From: Sulfuricella sp.
GTDB taxonomy: Bacteria > Pseudomonadota > Gammaproteobacteria > Burkholderiales > Sulfuricellaceae
Reading direction: 5' to 3'
Length of the DNA: 54,459 nt
NCBI GenBank assembly: GCA_041651995.1
Contig: JBAZID010000016.1
Coordinates: 1-54,459, forward strand
Under the pieces are notes generated by a model that saw nothing but the letters and a program-made list of their open reading frames with translations, made no database searches and was not told the DNA's origin. Shown in pieces: positions 38,008 to 46,729 of the stretch (position 1 is its first letter; each line of letters opens with the position of its first letter). The translations under genes and the position numbers were made by a program.

Positions 38008-38799
38008 ATGGGATTTCTGAGCAACAAAAAAATACTGATTACCGGCCTGATCAGCAACCGTTCCATCTCTTACGGCATCGCCAAAGCAATGCACCGCGAA
38101 GGCGCGGAACTGGCTTTCACCTACCAGAACGACAAGATCAAGGACCGCGTAACGGATCTGGCCCGGGAATTTGGTGGCGAAATCGTATTGCCTTGTGACG
38201 TTGCGAGCGATGAAGAAATCACCAGCCTGTTCACCGAGTTGGGCAAGCACTGGGACGGCCTCGACGGCATCGTTCATTCCATCGCCTTCGTGCCGAAACA
38301 GGCGCTGGCTGGCGATTACGTGGATGCAGTGACACGCGAATACTTCCAGATCGCCCACGACATCAGCTCCTACAGCTTCGTCGCCCTGGCCAAGGCGGGT
38401 TTGCCGATGATGGAAGGCCGCAACGCCGCCCTGCTCACTCTCTCCTACCTGGGTGCCGAGCGCTATGTGCCGCACTACAACGTGATGGGCCTGGCCAAGG
38501 CCAGCCTCGAAGCCAACGTGCGCTACATGTGCACCAGCCTCGGCCCCAAGGGCATTCGCGTCAACGCCATCTCCGCTGGCCCGATCAAGACCCTGGCTGC
38601 AAGCGGCATTTCAGACTTCGGCAAGCTCCTGAGCTACAACGAAAAACACTCGCCCCTGCGGCGCAACGTCACCATCGAGGAAGTGGGTAATGTGGCGGCA
38701 TTCATGTGCAGCGACCTCGCCAGTGGCATGACCGGCGAAATCACTTATGTGGATGGCGGCTTCAACATCACCGCGCTGGGGAACGCCGACGAGGTGTAA
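38008..38799 (+). CDS. fabI: enoyl-[acyl-carrier-protein] reductase (NADH)
   Basis: Last step of the fatty acid elongation cycle. The 263-aa SDR protein has the FabI cofactor motif GLISNRSISYGIA near residue 13, and the catalytic Tyr-x6-Lys in YNVMGLAK with the extra Tyr (ERYVPHY). The C-terminus YVDGGFNITALG is normal. ATG 38008 has AGGA 7 bases upstream. It is convergent with the flagellar gene flgL. Confidence 0.96.
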   Translation: MGFLSNKKILITGLISNRSISYGIAKAMHREGAELAFTYQNDKIKDRVTDLAREFGGEIVLPCDVASDEEITSLFTELGKHWDGLDGIVHSIAFVPKQALAGDYVDAVTREYFQIAHDISSYSFVALAKAGLPMMEGRNAALLTLSYLGAERYVPHYNVMGLAKASLEANVRYMCTSLGPKGIRVNAISAGPIKTLAASGISDFGKLLSYNEKHSPLRRNVTIEEVGNVAAFMCSDLASGMTGEITYVDGGFNITALGNADEV

Positions 38800-38801
38800 G
38801 T

Positions 38802-38851
38802 TCAGCGGTCAGCAAAATTATCCGCTGATAGCTGATAGCTGATAGCTAAAT
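38802..38851. repeat. hairpin and GCTGATA heptamers between fabI and flgL
   Basis: TCAGCGG (38802-38808) pairs with CCGCTGA (38822-38828), a possible weak terminator. Three GCTGATA units and a variant GCTAAAT follow from 38824 to 38851. The last unit overlaps the flgL stop codon (TAG, 38848-38846). Confidence 0.7.
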
Positions 38852-40132
38852 ATAATTGAACAGCGACAGTCCCTGAGTTTTTATGAATGACTTCTGCGCG
38901 GCTTCCAGGATAACTGTCTGCTGTTCCAGGTCGCTGAGAGCCTTGGCGTAGTCGAGATCCTGCAGGGAGGACAGAGTCTGGTCGTATTGCAGAGCAACGT
39001 CCTGGCCTGTGCTTTTTACCGAATCGTTTTCCTTCATGCGCGCACCGACTGATGCGCGCACCGTCAGCACCTGGTCCAGTCCGTTGTCGAAGTTGGACAG
39101 CGCGGTATTCAGGTTATTCGTCAGGGCCGTCCGGTTGCCCGGCACATTCGCCGTTTCCAGCGCGGCAATCAGATTGTCCAGCGTGGTGAAAATACTCTCG
39201 TTGGTGCTGGCCTTGACGGTGAACGCATCACCGTTGGCCGGAGATCCCTTAATATCGAGTTCTGCACCGTAATCGAATGGGGGTTCGGCCCCCTGGCTCT
39301 TCAGACTGATGGCACTACCATCGGTATAAGTCCGCGGATAGGGTGCCGCCGCAGGCGCTGCGCCGGTCAATAGGGAAGTACCCGAAACGTTGTCAATAAT
39401 GTCATAAGTTGTTACGGGCGGGATTGCCGCACTGACTGCAAACTTGATTGTAAAGTCCTTGTTATTGGCCGCCGCATTCCACTTGGCCGGGTCCAGTACC
39501 GTCCCAGGGCTAACCAGCCCGGTTCCTGTGTTCGTCGTGCTGGCCGCGGTCACGAAAGAGCCATTACCGTTCTTGATCTGCATGAAAACATCGGAACCGG
39601 CATCGCTCACTGCAATCTGTCGCGACGGACTGATCTGCATCAGACGCTGCCCCTGATCGCCGTTATATACCACGCTTCCGGGCACAGTTTCTGAAAATGG
39701 GGGCGTCGAGCCCTTATATCCTGAAAACATGTATTGGCCATTGCCATCCGTGCTGTTGGCGATACCCAGCAATTCCTGATAACGCCCCCGCAAATCAGCC
39801 GCCAGGCTGGCCAGATTGCTGTTATCCAGGGTGGGATTGCCGGCATTGACGGCAATCGTCCTCACGTCCTGAATCAGGTTGCCGACGCTCACCAGCGCCG
39901 ATTCCTCCATTGCCAGGGCGCTGGTCACCGAGTCCGTATTCACGTCATACTGGGTGTTGAGCGCCTTCGACTGGGACACTTCCAGCACCCTGGCCGCCGC
40001 CACGGGATCGTCCGCGGGCGTGAGAATGCGGCGTCCGGTGGCAACCTGCTGCGAGGTCTTGGTCAGTGCCGCGGACTGCTGCTGGATGCTGCCGACCCCC
40101 AGGTCATACATCATGCTGGTGCTGATACGCAT
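38846..40132 (-). CDS. flgL: flagellar hook-filament junction protein FlgL
   Basis: Second hook-associated protein, joining hook to filament. The 428-aa protein begins MRISTSMMYD, with the flagellin-like coiled coil GRRILTPADDPVAAARVLE. It ends with the matching C-terminal coil (DYAKALSDLEQQTVILEAAQKSFIKTQ). It is about 110 residues longer than the enterobacterial protein because of an enlarged surface domain (about 165-300). AAGGAG precedes the ATG. It is in the same transcript as flgK. Confidence 0.94.
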   Translation of the reverse strand: MRISTSMMYDLGVGSIQQQSAALTKTSQQVATGRRILTPADDPVAAARVLEVSQSKALNTQYDVNTDSVTSALAMEESALVSVGNLIQDVRTIAVNAGNPTLDNSNLASLAADLRGRYQELLGIANSTDGNGQYMFSGYKGSTPPFSETVPGSVVYNGDQGQRLMQISPSRQIAVSDAGSDVFMQIKNGNGSFVTAASTTNTGTGLVSPGTVLDPAKWNAAANNKDFTIKFAVSAAIPPVTTYDIIDNVSGTSLLTGAAPAAAPYPRTYTDGSAISLKSQGAEPPFDYGAELDIKGSPANGDAFTVKASTNESIFTTLDNLIAALETANVPGNRTALTNNLNTALSNFDNGLDQVLTVRASVGARMKENDSVKSTGQDVALQYDQTLSSLQDLDYAKALSDLEQQTVILEAAQKSFIKTQGLSLFNYI

Positions 40133-40143
40133 GGCGAAACTCC

Positions 40144-42090
40144 TTATTTGCCCAGAGTGAGCAGGGTATCGAACAGGGTGGATGCAATCTGCATCAACTT
40201 GGCGGAGGCCTCGTAGGCCTGCTGGTAGCGCATCAGATTGGCCGCCTCCTCGTCCAGGTTGACGCCGGACATGCTCTGCTGCGCCTGCTGGGTTTGCGTG
40301 ACCAGGCTGGCCTGGGCTTGCGCGGTGACATTGATGTCGCGTGACTTCACTCCCACCGAACTGACGATCTGGCTGTACGCGCTCTGATAAGTCGTATTTG
40401 GCAGACTTCCCACGACACTCGCGTCTTTTCCCAGAGTATTTGTTGTCTGCAAACCGGCCAGCAGCAATGCGTTGCGGTTATCGGAAACGCCGTTGGTGTT
40501 GGGGCCGACGGTAAACGAATCACCGGCTGCCGGGGCGCCGTTCAAGTCCACCGTCCAGCCATTGTAGGAAACGCTGGCGCCAGCGATGGGGTCATAAACC
40601 ACGCTCGCGGCAAGCACGGTCGAGGTCGTGACATCAGTCACGCTGAAGTGTGTTGCGTCGATGAACGCAATCGCCACGTTATCCTGCAGATTGGCATTGG
40701 TAGGCGGGGGTGGATTTACGCTACCCGCACTGATCGTCCCCGAACCGGTATTGGCGTATGTCGCTGCTGTGCTGATCGGAGCGGCGGCAGCAATTTTTGC
40801 CGTGTCCTTGATCGCCACGCTGATGTCCTTGGCACCATCCCGGGTTGGCTGGATCAGCCAGTTATCACCCGTCGAGAATGCAGCGGGTGCGGCAATGGTC
40901 AGCCCATCCACCGTTTGCGGCAAGGCGGCATTGGTAAAAAGCGCGGTATTGTCCGACAGGCGCGTCAGCGTGAATCCAGTAGCCGAGCGGGCCAGGGTGT
41001 AATCGCTGCTCGTCACGCTGCTGACATCGCTCAGCGTCACGGCAGGCACGCCGGATGCAGAGGCATTCAGCGTATTCGCAACCACCTTGGGTGCAGGTAC
41101 GTTGAAAAAATCTCCACCTAGTGCTCCATTCAGATCCTGCCCCAGCCGATGCTGGTCGTTGAAGGTTTGTGCCAGGCCAATCGCCACTCGCCCCAGTTCA
41201 TTCTGTGCCTTGTCCAGTGTTTCACTACGGAAAGCCAGCAGACCACCCAGACTCCCGCCATCCAGGCTGTCAGGAGATAACATCTGGGCTGACCCGCCAT
41301 AGCCCACATAGGCCACGCCCATGTTTTCCGGATTATCGGGCATGGGTTTTGCGCTCAGGGTCAGGGCCTGCTGCCCTACCACCAGCGCCTGCCCCTTGCC
41401 CATGAAGATGTTGTAGCTGCCGTCATCCTGCTTCACCACGCTGACATTGATCTCCTTGTTCAGCTCGGCGACAAGCAGGTCGCGCTGGTCCAGGATATCG
41501 TTAGGGGGCTGCCCGTTTCCGCCGGCTTCGGCGAGCACAACCTGGTGATTGAGGGTGGCAATCTGCTGAGCGTAGGAATTGATCAAGCCTACGCTGGAAG
41601 TGATCTGGGAATTCACGCCATCGCGCATCTCCTGAAGCCGCCCATCCAGCGACTGAAAACGCGACACCAGCGCCTCCGAGGAGCTGAGCATGCTTTGCCG
41701 CGATGGCACGGATGCGGGGTTGGCGGCGACATCGTGCACCCCCGCGAAAAAATCCTGCAACGCCGGTGACAATCCCGCGCTGGGGTCGGCCAGCATGTTG
41801 TCGATCTGGCTGATCTGCGCGGAATAGGTCTCAAGATAACTGCTCTTGGCTTGCGCCGACTGGACCTGATTATCCAGAAACTGGCTGTAGACACGCTTGA
41901 CCGTATCGACACTGGTGCCCTGCCCAAGAAAGCCGGCACCGGTATAAAGCGGCGTGCTGGTGCTCTGCACAATCTGCTGGCGGTTGTAGCCTGGTGTACT
42001 GGCATTGGTGATGTTATGGCCGGTCGTGGACAAGCCTATCTGCGCTGCCCGCAGGCCCGTGATGCTGATGCCGAAAATTCCGTCGCTCAT
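40144..42090 (-). CDS. flgK: flagellar hook-associated protein FlgK
   Basis: First hook-filament junction protein. It is 648 aa, with the N-terminal rod/hook signature GLRAAQIGLSTTGHNITNASTPGYNRQ and the C-terminal GVNLDEEAANLMRYQQAYEASAKLMQ. The middle is low in complexity, with Ala/Thr/Ser-rich surface repeats around 430-540. It is headed by an exact sigma-28 promoter. GGA precedes the ATG at 8 bases. Confidence 0.95.
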   Translation of the reverse strand: MSDGIFGISITGLRAAQIGLSTTGHNITNASTPGYNRQQIVQSTSTPLYTGAGFLGQGTSVDTVKRVYSQFLDNQVQSAQAKSSYLETYSAQISQIDNMLADPSAGLSPALQDFFAGVHDVAANPASVPSRQSMLSSSEALVSRFQSLDGRLQEMRDGVNSQITSSVGLINSYAQQIATLNHQVVLAEAGGNGQPPNDILDQRDLLVAELNKEINVSVVKQDDGSYNIFMGKGQALVVGQQALTLSAKPMPDNPENMGVAYVGYGGSAQMLSPDSLDGGSLGGLLAFRSETLDKAQNELGRVAIGLAQTFNDQHRLGQDLNGALGGDFFNVPAPKVVANTLNASASGVPAVTLSDVSSVTSSDYTLARSATGFTLTRLSDNTALFTNAALPQTVDGLTIAAPAAFSTGDNWLIQPTRDGAKDISVAIKDTAKIAAAAPISTAATYANTGSGTISAGSVNPPPPTNANLQDNVAIAFIDATHFSVTDVTTSTVLAASVVYDPIAGASVSYNGWTVDLNGAPAAGDSFTVGPNTNGVSDNRNALLLAGLQTTNTLGKDASVVGSLPNTTYQSAYSQIVSSVGVKSRDINVTAQAQASLVTQTQQAQQSMSGVNLDEEAANLMRYQQAYEASAKLMQIASTLFDTLLTLGK

Positions 42091-42109
42091 TTTGATGTCC
42101 TCTGATTTC

Positions 42110-42136
42110 TTATCGGCACAAAATCAAGAAACTTTA
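42110..42136 (-). promoter_or_regulatory. sigma-28 (FliA) promoter of flgKL
   Basis: On the minus strand TAAAGTTT (42136-42129), 11 bases, then GCCGATAA (42117-42110): an exact match to the enterobacterial FliA consensus with exact spacing. The TAA of the -35 box is the flgJ stop codon. The flgK ATG lies 20 bases downstream of the -10. Confidence 0.93.
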
Positions 42137-43096
42137 TGCCAGCGCCTGGCGCAGGGTGCTGCTATTGATCACGCGCATCAGCTTGTCAGCGTACAGGGGG
42201 TCGGTGGCATACCCTGCCCGCTGAAGGCCGCGCGCAAACCCTGATGCATCGAGCGTCTGGTTGAACAGAGACGCATAGCGCGGGCTGCTTTTGAGCAGTC
42301 CGGCATAATCCTTGAAGGCCTCGGTGTAGGAATCGTAAGCACGGAACAGCTCCGTTTTCTTCTGCGCCACGCCGTTGACGTATTCGGTTGTCTGCGCTTC
42401 CGCCACTGCCCCGCTCCACCCCTTGCCAGCCTTGATGCCGAACAGGTTATGACTGTTGTTGCCCTCGGCATCACGAATTTCCCGTTTGCCCCAACCGCTC
42501 TCCAATGCCGCCTGCCCTAACAGAAAATGCACCGGGACACCCAGGGTCTGGGCTGCATCGGCGGCATCCGGCCAGAGCGCATCAACAAAACCGGCGGGGC
42601 TGGAAAAGCCCGCCTTGCTGCTGGCTTCCGGCAAAAGATCCGGCGGAACCCCAAGCCCGGACAAAGCCTGCTCCAGCGGGAAGATGCTCATCCGATCCGG
42701 TTTTGCCGCCGCAACCGGCAATAGCTGCCGCTCTATTTTGCCGCTTGCCACATTGCTGGCGCCTGCCTGGGTGTCTTTGGGTATCACGCCCTGCATTTGC
42801 ATCTGGCGCACCAGCATATCCGCCAGGCCAATACCCTTGCCCTTGCTCAGGCTCTGTGCCAGCTGGGAATCCAGCATGCTGGTGTAGAGCTGGGTATTGG
42901 AATTATCAAACAAACCTTCTTCGGGAATCGCCTCACGCATGCTCTTCAGCATCATATTCATGAACAGCGCTTCGAACTGCTGCGCCGCAGCACGTGCACC
43001 CGCGACAGGGTCGGTTCTCACCTGTAGCCGCAGTTGGCCGACACTTTGAGCATCGAGTGCCAGGCGGGAGGAAATGTCGGTGGCAGAGGAGAGCAT
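42134..43096 (-). CDS. flgJ: flagellar rod assembly protein / muramidase FlgJ
   Basis: Cuts peptidoglycan so the rod can pass. It is 320 aa, with an N-terminal rod-capping domain (about 25-110, FEALFMNMMLKSMREA) and a C-terminal glucosaminidase domain (about 160-315) that has catalytic Glu in LGQAALESGWGKREI and the SYTEAFKDYAGLL segment. No clear ribosome site precedes its ATG, which follows inverted-repeat copy 3. Its stop codon is part of the flgK promoter. Confidence 0.94.
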   Translation of the reverse strand: MLSSATDISSRLALDAQSVGQLRLQVRTDPVAGARAAAQQFEALFMNMMLKSMREAIPEEGLFDNSNTQLYTSMLDSQLAQSLSKGKGIGLADMLVRQMQMQGVIPKDTQAGASNVASGKIERQLLPVAAAKPDRMSIFPLEQALSGLGVPPDLLPEASSKAGFSSPAGFVDALWPDAADAAQTLGVPVHFLLGQAALESGWGKREIRDAEGNNSHNLFGIKAGKGWSGAVAEAQTTEYVNGVAQKKTELFRAYDSYTEAFKDYAGLLKSSPRYASLFNQTLDASGFARGLQRAGYATDPLYADKLMRVINSSTLRQALA

Positions 43097-43137
43097 GAGC
43101 GTCTACAAAGCAGCTTTCATGCCACGCGGAGCGTTAT

Positions 43138-43327
43138 ACCTGAAAACCTTAGTTCGATAACCACGGAGTTCACGGAGAACACAGAGGAAAGCCATTTGCG
43201 GTCTTTTGTATCCTCACCCAACGGGTGAATGCCCAACATATGCAATCGATTGCGATGCACCGAGTTTGTCGAAGTGTTTTTACTCCGTGTTCTCCGTGAA
43301 CTCCGTGGTTAACTGAGGTTTTCAGGT
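43138..43327. repeat. inverted-repeat element, copy 3 (CCACGGAG family)
   Basis: The longest copy. The left arm starts ACCTGAAAACCTTAGTT and continues AACCACGGAGTTCACGGAGA. The right arm is the near-perfect reverse complement over about 50 bases and ends TTTTCAGGT at the flgI stop codon. The core has CACCC-AAC-GGGTG, the reverse complement of the copy 2 core, and shares GGCATTCACCC and AAAAGAC.GCAAA with it. Confidence 0.9.
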
Positions 43328-44424
43328 TAAATAACTTCCAATTCAGCTCGCAACGCGCCTGCCGCCTTCATGGCCTGCAGGATGGCCAGCAGGTCCTGCG
43401 GGGAAGCGCCGACCGCATTCAGCGCCTTCACCACTTCGCTCAGTGATGGGCTGACCGGCAAGGACACCAGTTCGCCTTTTTGCGCCTTGATATCGATCTG
43501 CGCATTTTGCGTTACCACCGTTTCGCCTTGTGACAGGGGATTGGGCTGGCTCACCTGCGTGTCGCTACTGATCGTGACCGCCAGATTGCCGTGGGCAACC
43601 GCACAATTATCAACTTCCACACTCTGATTCATTACCACTGAACCGGTGCGCGCATTAACGATGACCCTGGCAGCACCATTGCCGGCCATGACTGGCAGAT
43701 TTTCCACCTGAGACAAAAAGGCCACGCGCTGATTGTTGTCACGCGGGGCTACCACCCGGATCTGCCGCGCCTCGCTGGCACTTGCCGTGCCCGCGCCGAA
43801 GCGGCTGTTGATGGCTTGAACTACCCGGTTGGCGGTGGTGAAATCGCCCGTGTTCAATTCCAGGTTGATATAGTCGCCCTGCCCCAACTGCGTATTCACT
43901 GCCCGTTCGACGGTAGCGCCAGCCGGAACACGACCGACCGCCAAATGATTGACCTGAGCGCTGCTGCCGCCAGCGGAAGCGCCAACGCCACCCACCAGCA
44001 CGTTGCCCTGAGAAATCGCATAGACCTGCCCATCCGCTCCTTTCAACGGCGTCATGATCAGCGTGCCGCCGCGCAGGCTTTTCGCGTTACCCAGGGAGGA
44101 CACGGTCACGTCGATATTCTGGCCGGGCCGGGCAAAGGCAGGCAGACTGGCCGTCACCATCACCGCAGCAACGTTTTTCAGTTGCAGGCTGGACGGCGGC
44201 AGGTTAACGCCCATCTGCCCCAGCATATTGATGATGCTCTGCACCGTAAAAGGCGTCTGCGTGGTCTGGTCGCCGCTACCATCCAGCCCCACCACCAGCC
44301 CGTAGCCTGCCAGCTGGTTGGTGCGCACCCCCTGCACCGAGGCCATATCCTTGATACGTTCCGCGTGAGCAGCCCCAGCAAGCATTAAACAAACACCAGC
44401 CAGTGCCCCGATAAAGTGTTTCAT
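43327..44424 (-). CDS. flgI: flagellar P-ring protein FlgI
   Basis: Forms the periplasmic ring around the rod. The 365-aa precursor has signal peptide MKHFIGALAGVCLMLAGAAHA, then ERIKDMASVQGVRTNQLAGYGLVVGLDGSGD, the family hallmark. GAGGAG lies 6 bases before ATG 44424 and is part of the heptamer array. It ends at an inverted-repeat element. Confidence 0.96.
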   Translation of the reverse strand: MKHFIGALAGVCLMLAGAAHAERIKDMASVQGVRTNQLAGYGLVVGLDGSGDQTTQTPFTVQSIINMLGQMGVNLPPSSLQLKNVAAVMVTASLPAFARPGQNIDVTVSSLGNAKSLRGGTLIMTPLKGADGQVYAISQGNVLVGGVGASAGGSSAQVNHLAVGRVPAGATVERAVNTQLGQGDYINLELNTGDFTTANRVVQAINSRFGAGTASASEARQIRVVAPRDNNQRVAFLSQVENLPVMAGNGAARVIVNARTGSVVMNQSVEVDNCAVAHGNLAVTISSDTQVSQPNPLSQGETVVTQNAQIDIKAQKGELVSLPVSPSLSEVVKALNAVGASPQDLLAILQAMKAAGALRAELEVI

Positions 44425-44433
44425 GTTTTTCTC

Positions 44434-44460
44434 CTCACCCCTCACCCCTCACCCCTCACC
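44434..44460. repeat. four CTCACCC heptamers between flgH and flgI
   Basis: Four units (the last one base short) fill most of the flgH-flgI gap. Read on the transcribed strand, GGGTGAG repeats run straight into the GAGGAG ribosome site of flgI. Confidence 0.88.
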
Positions 44461-44466
44461 GATCTT

Positions 44467-45135
44467 CTAGAATGGCAATACCGACAGAAAGAAGCGTGCC
44501 AGCCAGCCCATGGTCTGTGCTTCATCGATGTATCCGGTGCCCTTGTACTCCATGCGCGCATCCGCCACCTGGGTCGAGGACACGCTGTTGGCGGCGCTGA
44601 CATTCATCGGATTAACCACCCCGGAGAAGCGGACGAATTCGCCACCCTGGTTGATGTTCATCTGCTTCTCCCCGCTCACCAGCAGGTTGCCGTTTGGCAT
44701 CACTTCAATCACGGTCACCGCGATGGTGCCGGTAAATGCGTTGTTGGCGCTGCTGTCACCCTTGCCTTCAAAGGTGCTGTCCGAACTGCCGGAAATCGGG
44801 GAAGCCAGAATGCTTGGCACAGCCAATCCACCCAGCAATGGCACAGCCATGCTGCTGCTTCCATTACGATCGGCCGAAGAGCTGGACTTTTTGCTGGCGG
44901 ACATTTTCTCGTTGATGGTGATGATCAGGGTATCGCCCACGTTACGCGCACGCCTATCCTCGAACAGGGAACGGTTGGTGTAGCCCGCCTGATAGATCGA
45001 TCCGTTGCCGCCCGGCGCTTCCGCGGCCGGGGCCGGGCGCGCCGTCATCGGCTGATGTATGGCAACCGGCGGCATGGTAGTGCAACCTGCCAGCAAGGCC
45101 GCAACCAGTACGATACTTTTCAAGCCGTCAAGCAT
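44467..45135 (-). CDS. flgH: flagellar L-ring lipoprotein FlgH
   Basis: Outer-membrane ring of the basal body. The 222-aa precursor has lipobox LLAGC (Cys near residue 18), then SLFEDRRARNVGDTLIITINE and the C-terminal FSGVVNPMNVSAANSVSSTQVADARMEYKG pattern. ATG 45135 is preceded by AAGGAG at 7 bases; an upstream in-frame TTG (45141) is less likely. Confidence 0.95.
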   Translation of the reverse strand: MLDGLKSIVLVAALLAGCTTMPPVAIHQPMTARPAPAAEAPGGNGSIYQAGYTNRSLFEDRRARNVGDTLIITINEKMSASKKSSSSADRNGSSSMAVPLLGGLAVPSILASPISGSSDSTFEGKGDSSANNAFTGTIAVTVIEVMPNGNLLVSGEKQMNINQGGEFVRFSGVVNPMNVSAANSVSSTQVADARMEYKGTGYIDEAQTMGWLARFFLSVLPF

Positions 45136-45149
45136 GATCAAACTCCTTG

Positions 45150-45932
45150 TCAGATCTGCGTCAGGCGCTGCAGCATCTGGTCGGAAACCGTAATCGCCTT
45201 TGAGTTGATTTCATAGGCGCGCTGCGTCTGGATCATGTTCACCATTTCCTCCACCACGTTGACATTGGAAGTCTCCAGATAAGCCTGGTTCAGAACCCCG
45301 AGTCCATTGGTTCCGGGCGTATTCGCAGCGGGCGAGCCGGAAGCCGCGGTTTCCTTGTAAAGATTTTCGCCCTCGCTTTGCAGACCGGCCGGGTTGATAA
45401 AACCGGCCAGTTGCAGGCTGCCCACCTGAGTCGGCGCAGCACTGCCCGCCTGCAGAACGGACACTGTACCGTCGCGACCGATAGTCACGCTCAGGGCATC
45501 GGCGGGAATAGTCAGCGCCGGTTGCACCGGATAACCACTGGCAGTCACGACCTGCCCCTGGCTGTCGACCTGAAAAGCGCCGTCACGCGAATAGGCAGTG
45601 CTGCCATCCGGCATCAGAATCTGGAAAAAACCCTTGCCGTTTATTGCGATATCAAGTGGATTTTCGGTTTTCTGCAAATTGCCCTGCATATGAATGCGCT
45701 CGGTGGCAACCGGCCGTACGCCGGTACCGATTTGCAAGCCAGAAGGCACCTGTGTTTGCTGTGACGACTGCGCGCCCGGCTGGCGCAGGGTCTGGTAAAG
45801 CAAATCCTCGAATACCGCACGGCTGCGCTTGAAACCATTGGTGCTGACATTGGCCAGATTGTTCGACACCACGTCCATCTGCATCTGTTGGGCATCAAGG
45901 CCCGTTTTGGCAATCCACAGTGAGCGAATCAT
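45150..45932 (-). CDS. flgG: flagellar distal rod protein FlgG
   Basis: Distal rod subunit. It is 260 aa, exactly the E. coli length. N-terminal signature is GLDAQQMQMDVVSNNLANVSTNGFKRSRA and the C-terminal one is NVVEEMVNMIQTQRAYEINSKAI. GAGGG precedes the ATG at 7 bases. Confidence 0.96.
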   Translation of the reverse strand: MIRSLWIAKTGLDAQQMQMDVVSNNLANVSTNGFKRSRAVFEDLLYQTLRQPGAQSSQQTQVPSGLQIGTGVRPVATERIHMQGNLQKTENPLDIAINGKGFFQILMPDGSTAYSRDGAFQVDSQGQVVTASGYPVQPALTIPADALSVTIGRDGTVSVLQAGSAAPTQVGSLQLAGFINPAGLQSEGENLYKETAASGSPAANTPGTNGLGVLNQAYLETSNVNVVEEMVNMIQTQRAYEINSKAITVSDQMLQRLTQI

Positions 45933-45945
45933 GTTCTAACCCTCA

Positions 45946-46689
45946 TTAACCATTCAAATTCAAAAGTTGGCTGGCCTTGGCTTCATTGCTCTCGGCTTTC
46001 TGCAACAGCTTGGTCTGCAATTCGAAATTGCGTGAATGGGTGATCATGTTCACCAGCGATTCCACCATGTTGACATTGCTGCTTTCGAGCGAATTCGACG
46101 CCAGCACGACATTCACATCGGCCGGCGCAGCTTGTCCGCTCTTGAGCCGGAACAGGCCATCCTGCCCCTTCACCAGGTCCGCCTCGGGCGGGTTGACCAT
46201 CTTGATGCGCCCCAGCGCGGTCACGGAGGTCAGCGTCTGACCGGTCGGAATGGCAGAAACCGTGCCGTCATTGGCCACGGTAATATCATTGTCGGGAGGA
46301 ATGGCGATCGGGCCGCCATCACCCGTCACGTTCAAGCCATTGCGGGTTTGCAGCACACCGTTCGGGCTGATCTGAAAACTGCCGTTGCGGGTGTAGGCCT
46401 CGCTACCGTCAGGCGCCTGCACCGCAATCCAGCCCTTGCCCTGCACTGCCACATCGAGCTCACGGCCGGTATTCTGGATGACCCCCGGGCTGAAGTCCGA
46501 CCCGGTGGTCGAATCAACCACGAAGGCCCGCGTCCTGGCGCCTTCGCCGTAAACCGGCAAAGCGCGAAAAGCATTGCTTTCGGCGCGATAGCCGGTGGTC
46601 GTGACATTGGCCAGATTGTGCGCCGTGGAAGCCTGCTGCCACAGCGCATGCTTGGCGCCAGTCATGGCGATGTAGATCAACCTATCCAT
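45946..46689 (-). CDS. flgF: flagellar proximal rod protein FlgF
   Basis: Proximal rod subunit. It is 247 aa, with MDRLIYIAMTGAKHALWQQASTAHNLANVTTTGYRAE and the C-terminal SSNVNMVESLVNMITHSRNFE. The ribosome site GAGGGG, 6 bases before the ATG, is formed by the end of a heptamer array. Confidence 0.95.
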   Translation of the reverse strand: MDRLIYIAMTGAKHALWQQASTAHNLANVTTTGYRAESNAFRALPVYGEGARTRAFVVDSTTGSDFSPGVIQNTGRELDVAVQGKGWIAVQAPDGSEAYTRNGSFQISPNGVLQTRNGLNVTGDGGPIAIPPDNDITVANDGTVSAIPTGQTLTSVTALGRIKMVNPPEADLVKGQDGLFRLKSGQAAPADVNVVLASNSLESSNVNMVESLVNMITHSRNFELQTKLLQKAESNEAKASQLLNLNG

Positions 46690-46697
46690 TTTTTCCC

Positions 46698-46729
46698 CTC
46701 ACCCCTCACCCCTCACGCCTCACGCCTTA
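46698..46729. repeat. CTCACSC heptamers between flgE and flgF
   Basis: Four units (two CTCACCC, two CTCACGC) run into the flgE stop codon (TAA, 46729-46727). At the other end the array provides the purine-rich ribosome site of flgF. Confidence 0.88.
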
